Shown here: in pieces, positions 7,676 through 16,708 of the stretch
Numbering within the stretch: the first letter of the stretch is position 1
How the letters are laid out: the number at the start of each line of letters is the position of its first letter
Source: Anaerolineales bacterium
Lineage (GTDB): Bacteria; Chloroflexota; Anaerolineae; Anaerolineales; Villigracilaceae
NCBI GenBank assembly: GCA_016928525.1
Contig: JAFGKO010000364.1
Coordinates: 1 to 42,504 of the forward strand
DNA: 42,504 bases
Direction: 5' to 3'
The notes under the pieces: generated by a model
Databases searched by the model: none
What the model was told of the DNA's origin: nothing
The model's input: the letters and a program-made list of their open reading frames with translations, nothing else
Made by a program: the position numbers and the translations under genes

Positions 7676-8338
7676 ATGGAAAAAATACGCATCCTGCTGG
7701 CCGATGACCATGCCATCGTCCGGGCGGGCATTCGTCAGTTTTTAGAATCCGCCCCGGATATCGAAGTCGTGGCAGAGGCCGGGGATGGGGAACAGGCCAT
7801 GTCGCTGATTCAGACCGAACGTCCGGATGTGGCGGTGCTTGACATCCAGATGCCCAAAGCGACCGGGATCGAGGTCACGCGCTGGGCGAAGTCCAATGCC
7901 CAGGGTGTCGGTATCCTGATCCTGACCGCTTATGACGACGACCCCTATGTGATGGCAGTCTTGCAAGCGGGGGCGAACGGCTACGTGCTCAAGACCGCTG
8001 CTCCGGATGACATCATCCAGGCTGTGCGGGATGTGCATTCTGGCAAATCGGTGCTTGATCCGTCTGTGACCGGGGCGTTGATGGCGCAAATGTTTCACAG
8101 ACCTGAAACCCAGCCAGTGGAGCAACTGACAGATCGTGAAATGGAAGTGCTTCATCTTGTCGCCAAAGGTTTTACCAATAAAGCCATCGGCGTGCAGTTG
8201 AGCATCAGCGACCGCACCGTGCAGGGGCATCTGGCGCACATTTTTGACAAACTCCAGGCCGCCAGCCGCACAGAGGCTGTCATGCGGGCGGTTTCGCTGG
8301 GCTGGATTTCGCAGGATACCGGAACGTTAGCCGAATAG
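7676..8338 (+). CDS. NarL/FixJ-type response regulator
   Basis: 220 residues. The receiver domain (about 1-122) has the acidic pocket Asp10/Asp11, phospho-acceptor Asp56 (AVLDIQMP), Thr84 and Lys106. The C-terminal LuxR-type HTH (about 150-212) contains LTDREMEVLHLVAKGFTNKA and the recognition helix ISDRTVQGHLAHIF. It starts 9 nt after the DUF2085 gene and ends 5 nt before its kinase, so it belongs to the same operon. Because it sits with the CuA/Fe-S module, it probably controls this respiratory island in response to a redox or nitrogen-oxide signal; the ligand is unknown. Confidence 0.9.
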   Translation: MEKIRILLADDHAIVRAGIRQFLESAPDIEVVAEAGDGEQAMSLIQTERPDVAVLDIQMPKATGIEVTRWAKSNAQGVGILILTAYDDDPYVMAVLQAGANGYVLKTAAPDDIIQAVRDVHSGKSVLDPSVTGALMAQMFHRPETQPVEQLTDREMEVLHLVAKGFTNKAIGVQLSISDRTVQGHLAHIFDKLQAASRTEAVMRAVSLGWISQDTGTLAE

Positions 8339-8343
8339 GTCCG

Positions 8344-10065
8344 ATGCGTTCAGAAAAATTCCCAAAATTGAAATTCAATGTATTCTGGAAAGGTTCCACC
8401 CTGCAATTGTTGGGCGTGATCATCCTGCCGTTGGCGCTGCTGGTGCTGATTTTGGCATTGGGCAGTACCTGGCTGCACCAGCGCGCCATGCGAGACATGG
8501 TCGGCGAGCGGGACGAACTGGCAGTACGGGCAGCAGCGGGGGCACTGAGTACGGAAATCCATCACCGCACGGCAGCCGTGCAAGGACTAGCACTGCGAGC
8601 CAGCGAGGGCAGCGACCCTGCGGCGGAAGTGCTGGCATCTTACGCTTTTCTCGCTTCCGATTTTGATCTAGGGCTGGCGTTGTTTTCCCCAGAGGGGAAA
8701 CTGCTTGGTTCTACGGGGGATGCAACGTTTTGGAAAACTCTGGAAAGTGAAGAAGAATTTTTTGCTCAGACAAGCCAGGCAGGCATGATCCGTGAATGGC
8801 AAATAGGCGAACAGCCTGTCATCTTGTTTGCCGCCATGTCTGCAAACAAAGACATGATTGCCGTGGGCGCGGTTACGGCGCAGGCTTTTTCCAAGCATGT
8901 GGTTGTGAACGTCCTGCCTGCCGAGCGGGAAGCCCGTATTTTTATCGTCAACCGGGAGCACACCATTGTTTACCAGAGCGGCTCGTCCATTTATGATGGC
9001 GATCCGGCTTATCATCCCGGCGTGGAAAATGCATTGAACGGGCAAAGTGGCACGTTTTTCATGAACAGCCAGGGTGTGGAGCATGTTGTCTCGTATAGTA
9101 CGGTTCCGGTATTGGATTGGGCGTTGGTGATGGAGGAACCCTGGGAAGCAGTAGCCACGCCCGTGCTGGAAACCACCCGCATCGCCCCGCTGGTGCTGGT
9201 GCCGCTGCTTCTGATCACCCTGGCCGGATTGTGGTTCGGCGCACGGCAGATCGTCCAGCCGCTGCGTGACCTGGAACAGAAGTCTGCTTCGCTGGCCTGG
9301 GGCGATTTCAGCGGGATTGATGAGTCTGTTGGCGGTATTGCAGAAATCCGTCACTTGCAGGCAGAACTGAGCCACATGGCACAAAAGGTCCAGACGGCGC
9401 AGCGCAGCCTGCGGGACTACATCGGGGTCATCACCGACGCCCAGGAGGAAGAACGCCGCCGCCTGGCACGGGATCTGCATGACGATACTTTACAATCCAT
9501 TATTGCACTCAAGCAAAGGGTCCAGTTGGCGCAAAAGAACGCCACGGATGAATCTTCGCAGAAATCCTTGAAGGAACTGGAAACCATTGCCGAGCAGACC
9601 ATCGAAAACCTGCGTCGTACCACCCGTGCCCTGCGTCCGATCTACCTCGAAGACCTGGGATTGGTCACAGCGCTAGAAATGCTGACACGGGAGACAGAGT
9701 CCGGTTCAGGAGTCAAAGTCGCGTTCAGAAAACAGGGGAATGAAAAACGCCTGGCGGCGCCGGTTGAGTTGGCCCTGTATCGCATGGCGCAGGAAGCCCT
9801 CAACAATTTGTCTCGTCATGCGCAGGCATCACAGGCTAGCTTGAGTATTCGCTATCAGAGCGAAACCATAGAATTGGAAATTTCGGACAACGGTGTTGGC
9901 TTCCAGGCGCCCACCACCCCGGCGGATTTCGCCCCATCTGGTCACTTCGGGCTGCTTGGTATGTATGAGCGAGCCGACCTGATCGGGGCGCGGCTGGTCA
10001 TCCGCTCAACTCCGGGGAATGGAACGTTTTTGACCATTCAGTTACCGTGGTCGCCGCAGAATTGA
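8344..10065 (+). CDS. Membrane sensor histidine kinase (NarX/DegS type)
   Basis: 573 residues: a transmembrane helix (about 22-43), an extracytoplasmic Cache-like sensor (about 45-275), a second helix (about 280-300), a HAMP region, a HisKA_3 dimerisation domain with ARDLHDDTLQS (His379), and an HATPase_c domain (N-box QEALNNLSRHA, G-box DNGVGF, then GHFGLLGM). It phosphorylates the adjacent NarL-type regulator. The sensor domain has no motif from which a ligand can be read. Its last 24 bases overlap the convergent NnrS-like gene. Confidence 0.9.
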   Translation: MRSEKFPKLKFNVFWKGSTLQLLGVIILPLALLVLILALGSTWLHQRAMRDMVGERDELAVRAAAGALSTEIHHRTAAVQGLALRASEGSDPAAEVLASYAFLASDFDLGLALFSPEGKLLGSTGDATFWKTLESEEEFFAQTSQAGMIREWQIGEQPVILFAAMSANKDMIAVGAVTAQAFSKHVVVNVLPAEREARIFIVNREHTIVYQSGSSIYDGDPAYHPGVENALNGQSGTFFMNSQGVEHVVSYSTVPVLDWALVMEEPWEAVATPVLETTRIAPLVLVPLLLITLAGLWFGARQIVQPLRDLEQKSASLAWGDFSGIDESVGGIAEIRHLQAELSHMAQKVQTAQRSLRDYIGVITDAQEEERRRLARDLHDDTLQSIIALKQRVQLAQKNATDESSQKSLKELETIAEQTIENLRRTTRALRPIYLEDLGLVTALEMLTRETESGSGVKVAFRKQGNEKRLAAPVELALYRMAQEALNNLSRHAQASQASLSIRYQSETIELEISDNGVGFQAPTTPADFAPSGHFGLLGMYERADLIGARLVIRSTPGNGTFLTIQLPWSPQN

Positions 10066-11040
10066 ATAACCTGTCATACCCAGAAACAATAGTATCGCCA
10101 TTTCATTGAGCATCCCACCCCACATGCGTACAGAGGGGAACTCCGTTAGATCTCCGGTAACCCGCACCAACAGCGACAGATGTAACAACATCAGATGGAT
10201 GTAAAAAGCTGGGATGAAAGTGATCTGCACCTGAACGATAGCTGGGAAAATGATAGGCGCGTGGCCGAAGATCATCGACATGACAAATCCCACAAAAATG
10301 ATGTGTAGCATCGCATCATAATATGGACCTGCATACTGTGCGCCAATCAGGAGCATCAACCCGCCCCCGATGATCAACCACAGGAAACCGGTAAACAGGC
10401 AGATAGCGATGTATCGAGTCAGGGCCGATGGGTGACGCAGATTGCGGGATGCGATGTCATTGGGTAGAAACCAAACCCCTAATGCCAGGAAGCCTAACCC
10501 GGTCAGGCGTGTGCCAGTATTCAGGTTCAAGACTGCCACTCCCGCACCGATCAAAATGAGCCCGGAGATGAACCCGAAAATGAGTACCTTTATGGTCGAA
10601 AGGCGCAGGATTCGGCTGAGTTCGAGGCGTTCGCCGGCGATGGTCAGGACGAGAAAAACCATCCACCAGAAAACCATCTGAAAAATGGGCATCCCTGTCA
10701 CCCACAAAACATTGCCCACCAACCAGGCCAGACTCCCCGCAGCCATGACAGCCATGTGAGTTTTTGGCTCTCGTTTATACATGTAGATCAAAATCGCAAC
10801 AATCATCAGGCTTCCAAGAGTAAAAAGAATCGCCCCAACCAAACCAGGCAAAGCAAGTAACACAATCCATCCAAGCCCGGTTAATATGGGTGGGCTAAAC
10901 ATCCACTTCCGGCGAATGGCAACAGCGCGTTCCAGTGGAATCAATGTGCCAAGAAAACCGCAAACCATCAACGGTCCATGCGCCATGACCAGGCTTGGAA
11001 AAGCCGGCAAAGTCACCCCAAGCGTACCAATCAAGCCCAC
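10042..11040 (-). CDS. NnrS-like polytopic membrane protein, probable N-terminal frameshift
   Basis: About 332 residues, almost entirely hydrophobic, with roughly ten or more helices. MAHGPLMVCGFLGTLIPLERAVAIR near the N terminus and LHIIFVGFVMSMIFGHAPIIFP later on resemble the NnrS / heme-copper membrane family linked to nitric-oxide stress. The conserved His residues (AHGP, MLHIIFVGF, FGHAP) are likely heme or copper ligands. The annotated frame opens at GTG 11040 with only 18 residues before AHGP. A better N terminus (ATG 11105, MRIQKRYFPFVLLSLIALLAALWA) lies in another frame and runs into a TGA right at this point, so a 1-nt indel near 11035 is likely. It is divergent from the Crp/Fnr gene. 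Confidence 0.7.
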   Translation of the reverse strand: MGLIGTLGVTLPAFPSLVMAHGPLMVCGFLGTLIPLERAVAIRRKWMFSPPILTGLGWIVLLALPGLVGAILFTLGSLMIVAILIYMYKREPKTHMAVMAAGSLAWLVGNVLWVTGMPIFQMVFWWMVFLVLTIAGERLELSRILRLSTIKVLIFGFISGLILIGAGVAVLNLNTGTRLTGLGFLALGVWFLPNDIASRNLRHPSALTRYIAICLFTGFLWLIIGGGLMLLIGAQYAGPYYDAMLHIIFVGFVMSMIFGHAPIIFPAIVQVQITFIPAFYIHLMLLHLSLLVRVTGDLTEFPSVRMWGGMLNEMAILLFLGMTGYSILRRPR

Positions 11041-11107
11041 AGGGCTGCCAGCAGCGCAATAAGTGAAAGTAAGACAAAGGGAAAATAACGTTTTTGAATT
11101 CTCATAC

Positions 11108-11133
11108 CAAAATTGTATTTTGATTTGTCAAAA
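11108..11133. promoter_or_regulatory. Overlapping palindromes in the NnrS / Crp-Fnr intergenic region
   Basis: Two overlapping inverted repeats lie just outside the likely NnrS-like start: CAAAAT-TGT-ATTTTG (11108-11122) and TTTTGA-TTTG-TCAAAA (11118-11133). A weaker Fnr-like dyad, TTG-N8-CAA, follows at 11140-11153. They could be operator sites for the Crp/Fnr protein encoded at 11236, acting on both divergent genes; this is inferred from symmetry alone. Confidence 0.45.
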
Positions 11134-11235
11134 AACTCTTTGCGCTGGAACAAGGTGCAATAATCACCTGTGGCAAGAATTGGTTTTCAATCATATTTTT
11201 TACTTACTTTATCTGATTTGGAGTAAAATCCCATC

Positions 11236-11940
11236 ATGGATATGGAAGTGCAGGATCTTGTGCGACAATCCAGCCTCTTTAAGGAAGTCAGCCCTGATTG
11301 TTTCAAGCAGGTCGTAGAAACCGGTGTTTCACGCTCCATAGAAGAAGGCGGTTTCTTCTTTATGCAAGGCGATCCCGCTACCCACGCTTATGTGCTGGTA
11401 GAGGGACGGGTAAAAATGATTCAAATCACACCCAATGGGCAGCAAATCACTTTGCGCATCATGACCCCGGGACAAACCTACGGTGGGATTGCATTGCTTA
11501 ACCCGCGCGCCGGCTATCCGGCCACAGCCCAGGCTGAAGAAGACAGCACAGCGTTGGCCTGGGACACGCAGCATCTGCGACAACTGGTAGAAAAGGAACC
11601 CTCCATTTCACTCAATGTGATGAGTCTGATGCACGGATACATTTCAGAGCTTCAGGAACGCCAAAAAGCACTGGTGACCGACCGGGTGGAACAGCGGATC
11701 GCCCGTGTTCTGTTGAAACTGGCTGCACAGTCCGGGACGAAGATCGACGAGGGCGTGCTGATCGACCTGCCGATCACCCGCCAGGACATTGCCGAAATGA
11801 GTGGAACGACGTTATACACTGTCAGCCGGACCCTGAACGAATGGGATCGGGGTGGTCTGCTTGAGATTGGCAGGGAAAGAGTTGTTATTTGTGAGCCACA
11901 TTTATTGGTAAGTATCGCGGACGACCTTGTAGAACAATAA
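11236..11940 (+). CDS. Crp/Fnr family transcriptional regulator
   Basis: 234 residues. The cyclic-nucleotide-type effector domain (about 10-125) contains GDPATHAYVLVEGRVKM, and a dimerisation helix and winged HTH follow (about 145-225; TRQDIAEMSGTTLYTVSRTLNEW). It lacks the Cys cluster of FNR (only two scattered Cys), so it is not an oxygen-sensing [4Fe-4S] FNR; a DNR/NnrR-like heme or NO sensor would fit its position between the NnrS-like gene and nirK. A TTG-N8-CAA dyad upstream of nirK is a candidate target. Confidence 0.88.
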   Translation: MDMEVQDLVRQSSLFKEVSPDCFKQVVETGVSRSIEEGGFFFMQGDPATHAYVLVEGRVKMIQITPNGQQITLRIMTPGQTYGGIALLNPRAGYPATAQAEEDSTALAWDTQHLRQLVEKEPSISLNVMSLMHGYISELQERQKALVTDRVEQRIARVLLKLAAQSGTKIDEGVLIDLPITRQDIAEMSGTTLYTVSRTLNEWDRGGLLEIGRERVVICEPHLLVSIADDLVEQ

Positions 11941-11956
11941 TAATTTAACCTGGCAG

Positions 11957-11993
11957 GCCCGGTGCAGGAATATCTGTATCGGGCTTTTTTATT
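11957..11993 (+). terminator. Rho-independent terminator
   Basis: An 11-bp stem (11957-11967 with 11974-11984, including two G-U pairs) and a 6-nt loop are followed by six T. It ends the Crp/Fnr transcript and isolates nirK. Confidence 0.88.
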
Positions 11994-11997
11994 TCCT

Positions 11998-12041
11998 CCT
12001 TGCGCCAGCGCAAGGACAGAACTCACTCCTTTGAATAAAAT
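11998..12041 (+). promoter_or_regulatory. nirK promoter with Fnr-geometry dyad
   Basis: A perfect 8-bp dyad with a 2-bp centre, CCTTGCGC-CA-GCGCAAGG (11998-12015), contains the 14-bp core TTGCG-N4-CGCAA, the same geometry as the FNR/DNR site TTGAT-N4-ATCAA. A -10-like TAAAAT lies at 12036-12041. A start site about 7 nt further on (near 12048) would place the dyad centre at about -41.5, the class II activation position. There is no good -35. Confidence 0.55.
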
Positions 12042-12070
12042 AACCATGTGAACAAAAAAAGGAGTGAACC

Positions 12071-13846
12071 ATGAAAATTATTAAAACCCTGGTTGCGTCA
12101 CTATTGCTTGGTGCTTTATTGATTTCCTGCGCACCCAGCATGGGCGTACCAGTAGATTCAGAGTACATCCTGACCACCGACTTGCGCGATGGCAAATTCG
12201 TTTACGTTGGTGTCAATGAAGATATCAGAGGGGTAGTTAACCCGACTTTGCAGGCTCAACCTGGCGAGAGAATCTTGATCACTTTGATCAATTCCGGCGA
12301 TGGGTCGCACGATATCGTTTTCCCCGACCTCAATGTGAAATCTAACACCGTGGATAAAAAAGGCGACACCACTTCCGTCACCTTTACAGTCCCCGATAAA
12401 GAAGTATCGCTGACATATCAGGATTCCACCCACGCAAGGCTTGGAATGAGCGGTGTTTTATTAGTTGGCTCTGCAGTATCGTTGGTTAAATCAACAGGAG
12501 TCACCGTAGAATATACCCTTGAAACCGGCTTGGCGGATGGTAAGATGATCTTTACTGGAAAGGGCGGAGACATCGATGGCAAAATCAACCCGGATTTGAA
12601 GGCCAATGTGGGTGATATTGTCAAAGTGACCCTGATCAGCGGTGAAGGCGCGCAACATAACATATTATTTGAAGGCGCCAATGCGAAATCAGATGATGTT
12701 GTCGGGCCAGGGAACAGTGTCACATTGGAATTCACCCCGAGTCAGGATGGTACCTTTGCTTATTACTGCAACATCCCCGGGCATCGCCAGGCTGGTATGG
12801 AAGGTAAGTTCATTGTTGGATCAGGGACCGCCACTGCATCAGCCAGTGCCGGCAATACTTATGCTGCCTCTGGAACAATTGAGAATGTCTCTGTTTCCGC
12901 TGGACAAGCCGATGCAAACGCTGTGGACATCACCCGTGACCCCACTGACATCCCTGCTCCTATCGGTGACCGGGGACCTGAATCTGTGCGTGTCGATTTG
13001 GAAACGGTTGAACTCTCTGGGCAGTTGGCTGACGGCACTACGTTTACCTACTGGACTTTCAACGGCAAGGTGCCCGGTCCCTTCATCCGGGTGAGGGTGG
13101 GCGACACGATAGAACTCCATCTCAAAAATATGCCTGATAGCACAATGCCCCACTCCATCGACCTGCACGCTGTTACAGGCCCTGGCGGCGGGGCAGTTGC
13201 CACGCAGACCCAGCCGGGCGGCGAAACGATGTTTACCTTCCAGGCGCTCAAACCGGGGCTGTTCGTCTATCACTGTGCAACACCGATGGTACCGCAACAT
13301 ATCTCCAATGGAATGTATGGCATGATCCTGGTCGAGCCGGAGGGTGGTCTGCCCCCCGTGGATCGCGAATTTTATGTGATGCAAGGTGAACTATACACAG
13401 CCCAGCCGTTTGGCACGACCGGCTCGCTGACGGAAGACACCATCAAGCTGCTGGACGAGAGCCCCGAATACTTTGTGTTCAATGGCGCCTCGTTAGCGCT
13501 TGCCAGTGACACCCATGCCCTGCGAGCGAATGTAGGCGAAACCGTGCGCATCTTCTTCGGTGTGGGCGGGCCGAACTTCACATCATCCTTCCATGTGATC
13601 GGTGAGATCTTCGACCGAGTCTATGACCAGGCTTCGCTCACCACTGATCCAATGACCGATGTGCAGACTACTCTTGTACCGCCCGGCGGCGCGACGATGG
13701 TTGAGTTCAAGCTTGAAGTGCCCGGGCGATACATTCTGGTAGATCATGCCCTCTCCAGGTTGCAGCGCGGGTTAGCCGGATACCTATACGCTGAAGGTGA
13801 CCCAAATCCGGAAGTCTTCAATGCTGAAGTCAACAGCGGCGATTGA
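12071..13846 (+). CDS. nirK: Copper nitrite reductase with tandem N-terminal cupredoxins
   Basis: 591 residues, a lipoprotein (LLISC, Cys20). Four cupredoxin domains are visible. Domain 1 (about 28-135) has lost its copper Cys: the loop reads YQDSTHARLGM. Domain 2 (about 145-250) has a full blue-copper set, His196, Cys233, His238 and Met243 (YYCNIPGHRQAGM). Domains 3 and 4 form the NirK core: type 1 ligands His361, Cys402, His410 and Met415; type 2 ligands His366, His401, His508 and His559; catalytic Asp364 (HSIDLHAVTG). It reduces nitrite to NO outside the membrane. Domain 2 probably relays electrons from the neighbouring CuA/cytochrome carriers. The start has a strong AAGGAG. Confidence 0.93.
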   Translation: MKIIKTLVASLLLGALLISCAPSMGVPVDSEYILTTDLRDGKFVYVGVNEDIRGVVNPTLQAQPGERILITLINSGDGSHDIVFPDLNVKSNTVDKKGDTTSVTFTVPDKEVSLTYQDSTHARLGMSGVLLVGSAVSLVKSTGVTVEYTLETGLADGKMIFTGKGGDIDGKINPDLKANVGDIVKVTLISGEGAQHNILFEGANAKSDDVVGPGNSVTLEFTPSQDGTFAYYCNIPGHRQAGMEGKFIVGSGTATASASAGNTYAASGTIENVSVSAGQADANAVDITRDPTDIPAPIGDRGPESVRVDLETVELSGQLADGTTFTYWTFNGKVPGPFIRVRVGDTIELHLKNMPDSTMPHSIDLHAVTGPGGGAVATQTQPGGETMFTFQALKPGLFVYHCATPMVPQHISNGMYGMILVEPEGGLPPVDREFYVMQGELYTAQPFGTTGSLTEDTIKLLDESPEYFVFNGASLALASDTHALRANVGETVRIFFGVGGPNFTSSFHVIGEIFDRVYDQASLTTDPMTDVQTTLVPPGGATMVEFKLEVPGRYILVDHALSRLQRGLAGYLYAEGDPNPEVFNAEVNSGD

Positions 13847-13878
13847 TCTGAAGAGGTTATCAAACATAGGGATACCTG

Positions 13879-14070
13879 ATGATTTCATCTACTATTCCGG
13901 TCGCAGATTTACTGACTCGTTACCCGCTGGCAGCAGCCCTGTTTATAGAGCTCCGCGTGGATTGTATTGGGTGTTCTATGAACCGATTTTGTACCCTGGA
14001 AGAGCTTTGCAAGTATTATGATCTTGATATGAAAAAGATAATTGACAGTACCCAGAAACAAGTGAAGTAA
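13879..14070 (+). CDS. DUF1858-like small redox protein
   Basis: 63 residues, with TIPVADLLTRYPLAAALF and VDCIGCSMNRFCTLEELCKYYDLD (Cys29, Cys32, Cys38). This matches the DUF1858 / hybrid-cluster-associated redox-disulfide domain, also seen at the N terminus of the ScdA/RIC iron-sulfur repair proteins that act after NO damage. It follows nirK by 32 nt and precedes a strong terminator, so it is probably co-transcribed and linked to nitrosative stress. Confidence 0.8.
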   Translation: MISSTIPVADLLTRYPLAAALFIELRVDCIGCSMNRFCTLEELCKYYDLDMKKIIDSTQKQVK

Positions 14071-14093
14071 TAGACAAGATTGAATGCAACGCG

Positions 14094-14136
14094 ATGGCCT
14101 ATCCTATTTGTTTGAATAGGATAGGCCATTTTGCTT
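14094..14136 (+). terminator. Rho-independent terminator after nirK operon
   Basis: A perfect 15-bp stem (14094-14108 with 14115-14129) and a 6-nt loop are followed by a short T-rich tail. It separates the nirK pair from the copper ATPase. Confidence 0.85.
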
Positions 14137-14223
14137 ATATAGAAATAGGCGCAAAGCCACTGGGTGATCTGGATGCAACGGACTATACTGGATGATGGAA
14201 TGACATGAAAGGAAAAGAACGCT

Positions 14224-16386
14224 ATGGATAAACACAACATGCACGACATGCATGATCAACACGAAGGCCACGGGGATCACTCCGACCACGATATGCACGA
14301 TCAACACGTGGAATATGATAGGCAAGCGATGAACCACGAGGATCACTCTGAACATAAAATGCAGGGAATGAACCGCGAAAGTCACGATGCTCACAGCGGA
14401 CATGCTGGTCACGGCACGGATCATACCGGCCATGAGCAGATGTTCCGCACCCGTTTCTGGTGGAGTCTGCTGCTGACCGTCCCGGTGCTGCTATACAGCT
14501 CCGCCCTGCAAAGCTGGCTGGGCTTCAGTATGCCGGCCTTCCCCGGCAGCAACTGGATCCCCTTCATCTTCTCGCTGGTCATCTTCGGGTATGGCGGTGT
14601 GCCCTTCCTGAAAATGGCCGTACCCGAAATCCAAGACCGCAAGCCCGGCATGATGACGCTCATCTCGCTGGCAATCTCGGTCGCCTTGGTCTACAGCCTG
14701 CTAGCTCAACTGACCGCTCTCGGTGAAGGCTTCTTCTGGGAACTTGTCACGCTGATCGACATCATGCTGCTCGGTCACTGGCTGGAGATGCGCTCCGTGC
14801 GCCAGGCTTCGGGTGCGCTGGACGAACTGGCCAAGCTGATGCCCGACGAGGCAGAACGCATTGAGGAAGACGGCTCCACCAAAACTGTCTCAGCCGCATC
14901 GCTCCGGACCGGGGACCTGCTCCTGGTCCGGCCGGGGGCAAGCGTCCCGGCTGACGGCGAAGTAACTGAGGGCCAATCCAGTTTGAACGAATCTATGATC
15001 ACCGGCGAATCGCGCCCGGTAAAGAAATCGGAAGGCGACAAGGTTGTTGCCGGGACAATCAACGGCGACGGCAGTCTGCGGATACAAGTCACCGCCACCG
15101 GCGACGAAACTGCCCTGGCAGGCATCATGCGCCTGGTGGATCAAGCCCAGAAGTCCAAATCAAAGACCCAGCTTTTGGCGGACAGAGCCGCTGGCTGGCT
15201 GTTCTATGTGGCCCTAAGCGTGGCGGCTTTGACCGCGGTTGCCTGGGTCATTGCCGTTGGTTTCAATGTCGAAGTCTTGAAGCGCGTTGTGACCGTACTG
15301 GTTATCGCCTGCCCGCATGCCCTGGGATTGGCCGTTCCATTGGTTGTAGCCATTACGACCGCGATGGGCGCCAGCAACGGCATCCTGGTTCGGGATCGTC
15401 TGGCGCTGGAAGCCGCTCGTGAAATTGATGTGGTCGTTTTCGACAAAACTGGCACGCTGACCGAGGGCAAGTTTGGCGTGGTAGGGATAAAAGCTGCGGA
15501 CGGCTGGAAAGAAGACGACGCCCTGGCCTTGGCCGCCGCCATCGAAGGCGACTCTGAACACCTGATCGCCCAGGCCATCCGCCGTGCCGCACAGGATCGT
15601 GGGCTAGAGCTGCCCGCCATCAGTGCTTTCTCTGCTTTGAAGGGGCGGGGTGTGCAAGCCAAACGCGATGGACAAACCATCTACGTTGGCGGGCCGCGCT
15701 TGTTGGAGATGCTCAAGCTGACACTATCTTCTGAATTCGAATTGTTTACCCAATCTGCTGGCGAGAAATCACAGAGTGTGATCTATCTCACCACACAAGA
15801 ACAAATTGTTGCCACCTTTGCCGTGGCAGATGTCATTCGCCCGGAGAGCAAACAAGCCGCGCAGCGCCTGCATGAAATGGGCGTGGAAGTGGCTATGCTG
15901 ACCGGCGACAGCCGTCCCGTGGCTGAAGCGGTGGCTGCCGAACTTGGCATCGATCATGTTTTTGCTGAAGTGCTCCCGGAACATAAAGATCAGAAAGTGG
16001 TTGAACTCCAGAAACAGGGCAAGCGTGTGGCGATGGTCGGCGATGGCGTCAATGATGCGCCAGCCCTGACGCGCGCGGACGTGGGTATTGCCATCGGCGG
16101 TGGTACAGATGTAGCAATTGAGTCTGCAGGGTTGATCCTGGTCCAGAGCAACCCGCTGGACGTGGTCAAGATCATAGCCTTGAGCCGGGCCAGTTACCGC
16201 AAGATGATCCAGAACCTGTGGTGGGCGGCTGGCTACAACATCATCGCATTGCCACTGGCTGCGGGCGTGCTGGCGCCCTGGGGCATCCTGCTCTCCCCGG
16301 CAGTGGGGGCGCTGCTAATGTCGGTCAGCACAATCGTTGTAGCCATTAACGCACAATTGCTGCGACGAACTGTTTTATTTGCATAA
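14224..16386 (+). CDS. copB: CopB-type copper-translocating P-type ATPase
   Basis: 720 residues. The first 75 are extremely His/Met/Asp-rich (about eighteen His; repeats such as [13 protein letters not shown]) and form a metal-binding tail instead of a CxxC HMA domain. P1B ATPase features follow: the actuator motif TGES, the membrane motif [10 protein letters not shown] (Cys363-Pro-His), phosphorylation site DKTGT (Asp407) and hinge GDGVNDAP. The CPH motif and His-rich tail place it in the CopB (P1B-3) group rather than CopA (CPC). It exports copper from the cytoplasm. A possible -10 (TATACT, 14184-14189) precedes it. Confidence 0.92.
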   Translation: MDKHNMHDMHDQHEGHGDHSDHDMHDQHVEYDRQAMNHEDHSEHKMQGMNRESHDAHSGHAGHGTDHTGHEQMFRTRFWWSLLLTVPVLLYSSALQSWLGFSMPAFPGSNWIPFIFSLVIFGYGGVPFLKMAVPEIQDRKPGMMTLISLAISVALVYSLLAQLTALGEGFFWELVTLIDIMLLGHWLEMRSVRQASGALDELAKLMPDEAERIEEDGSTKTVSAASLRTGDLLLVRPGASVPADGEVTEGQSSLNESMITGESRPVKKSEGDKVVAGTINGDGSLRIQVTATGDETALAGIMRLVDQAQKSKSKTQLLADRAAGWLFYVALSVAALTAVAWVIAVGFNVEVLKRVVTVLVIACPHALGLAVPLVVAITTAMGASNGILVRDRLALEAAREIDVVVFDKTGTLTEGKFGVVGIKAADGWKEDDALALAAAIEGDSEHLIAQAIRRAAQDRGLELPAISAFSALKGRGVQAKRDGQTIYVGGPRLLEMLKLTLSSEFELFTQSAGEKSQSVIYLTTQEQIVATFAVADVIRPESKQAAQRLHEMGVEVAMLTGDSRPVAEAVAAELGIDHVFAEVLPEHKDQKVVELQKQGKRVAMVGDGVNDAPALTRADVGIAIGGGTDVAIESAGLILVQSNPLDVVKIIALSRASYRKMIQNLWWAAGYNIIALPLAAGVLAPWGILLSPAVGALLMSVSTIVVAINAQLLRRTVLFA

Positions 16387-16401
16387 AAAAGGAGTATTGA
16401 A

Positions 16402-16647
16402 ATGATGGGATTTGGTTTTCTGTCTATGTTGTTGGTGATTGTATTACCGATTGTGGGTATCGTAGCTCTGGTGGTCTGGTTGGTCAATTCCAACCGGCAG
16501 GGGAATCTATTCAGCCAGAATCCGCCGTCCGAAAAACGGGAGCAGGCTGAAGGTCAAGGAACGAAGCGCACTTGTTTACATTGCGGTGCGGGTTTGGAAG
16601 ATGGCTGGACACATTGTCCGCAATGCGGGGCGCCAGTCGACTCCTAA
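16402..16647 (+). CDS. Membrane-anchored zinc-ribbon protein
   Basis: 81 residues: one N-terminal membrane helix (about 6-28), a hydrophilic linker, and one zinc ribbon TCLHCG...HCPQCGAP (Cys58, 61, 72, 75). It starts 15 nt after copB with an AAGGAG, so it is in the same operon. The short hydrophobic N terminus with small residues resembles SHOCT-type metal-resistance accessory proteins, but no SHOCT domain is visible. The function is unknown; metal sensing or chaperoning is a guess from context. Confidence 0.75.
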   Translation: MMGFGFLSMLLVIVLPIVGIVALVVWLVNSNRQGNLFSQNPPSEKREQAEGQGTKRTCLHCGAGLEDGWTHCPQCGAPVDS

Positions 16648-16708
16648 AAACAACCTTATTGAAACCTTCAAACAAGCTTTATCAATCCTTGATAGAGCAA
16701 GATTAAAC

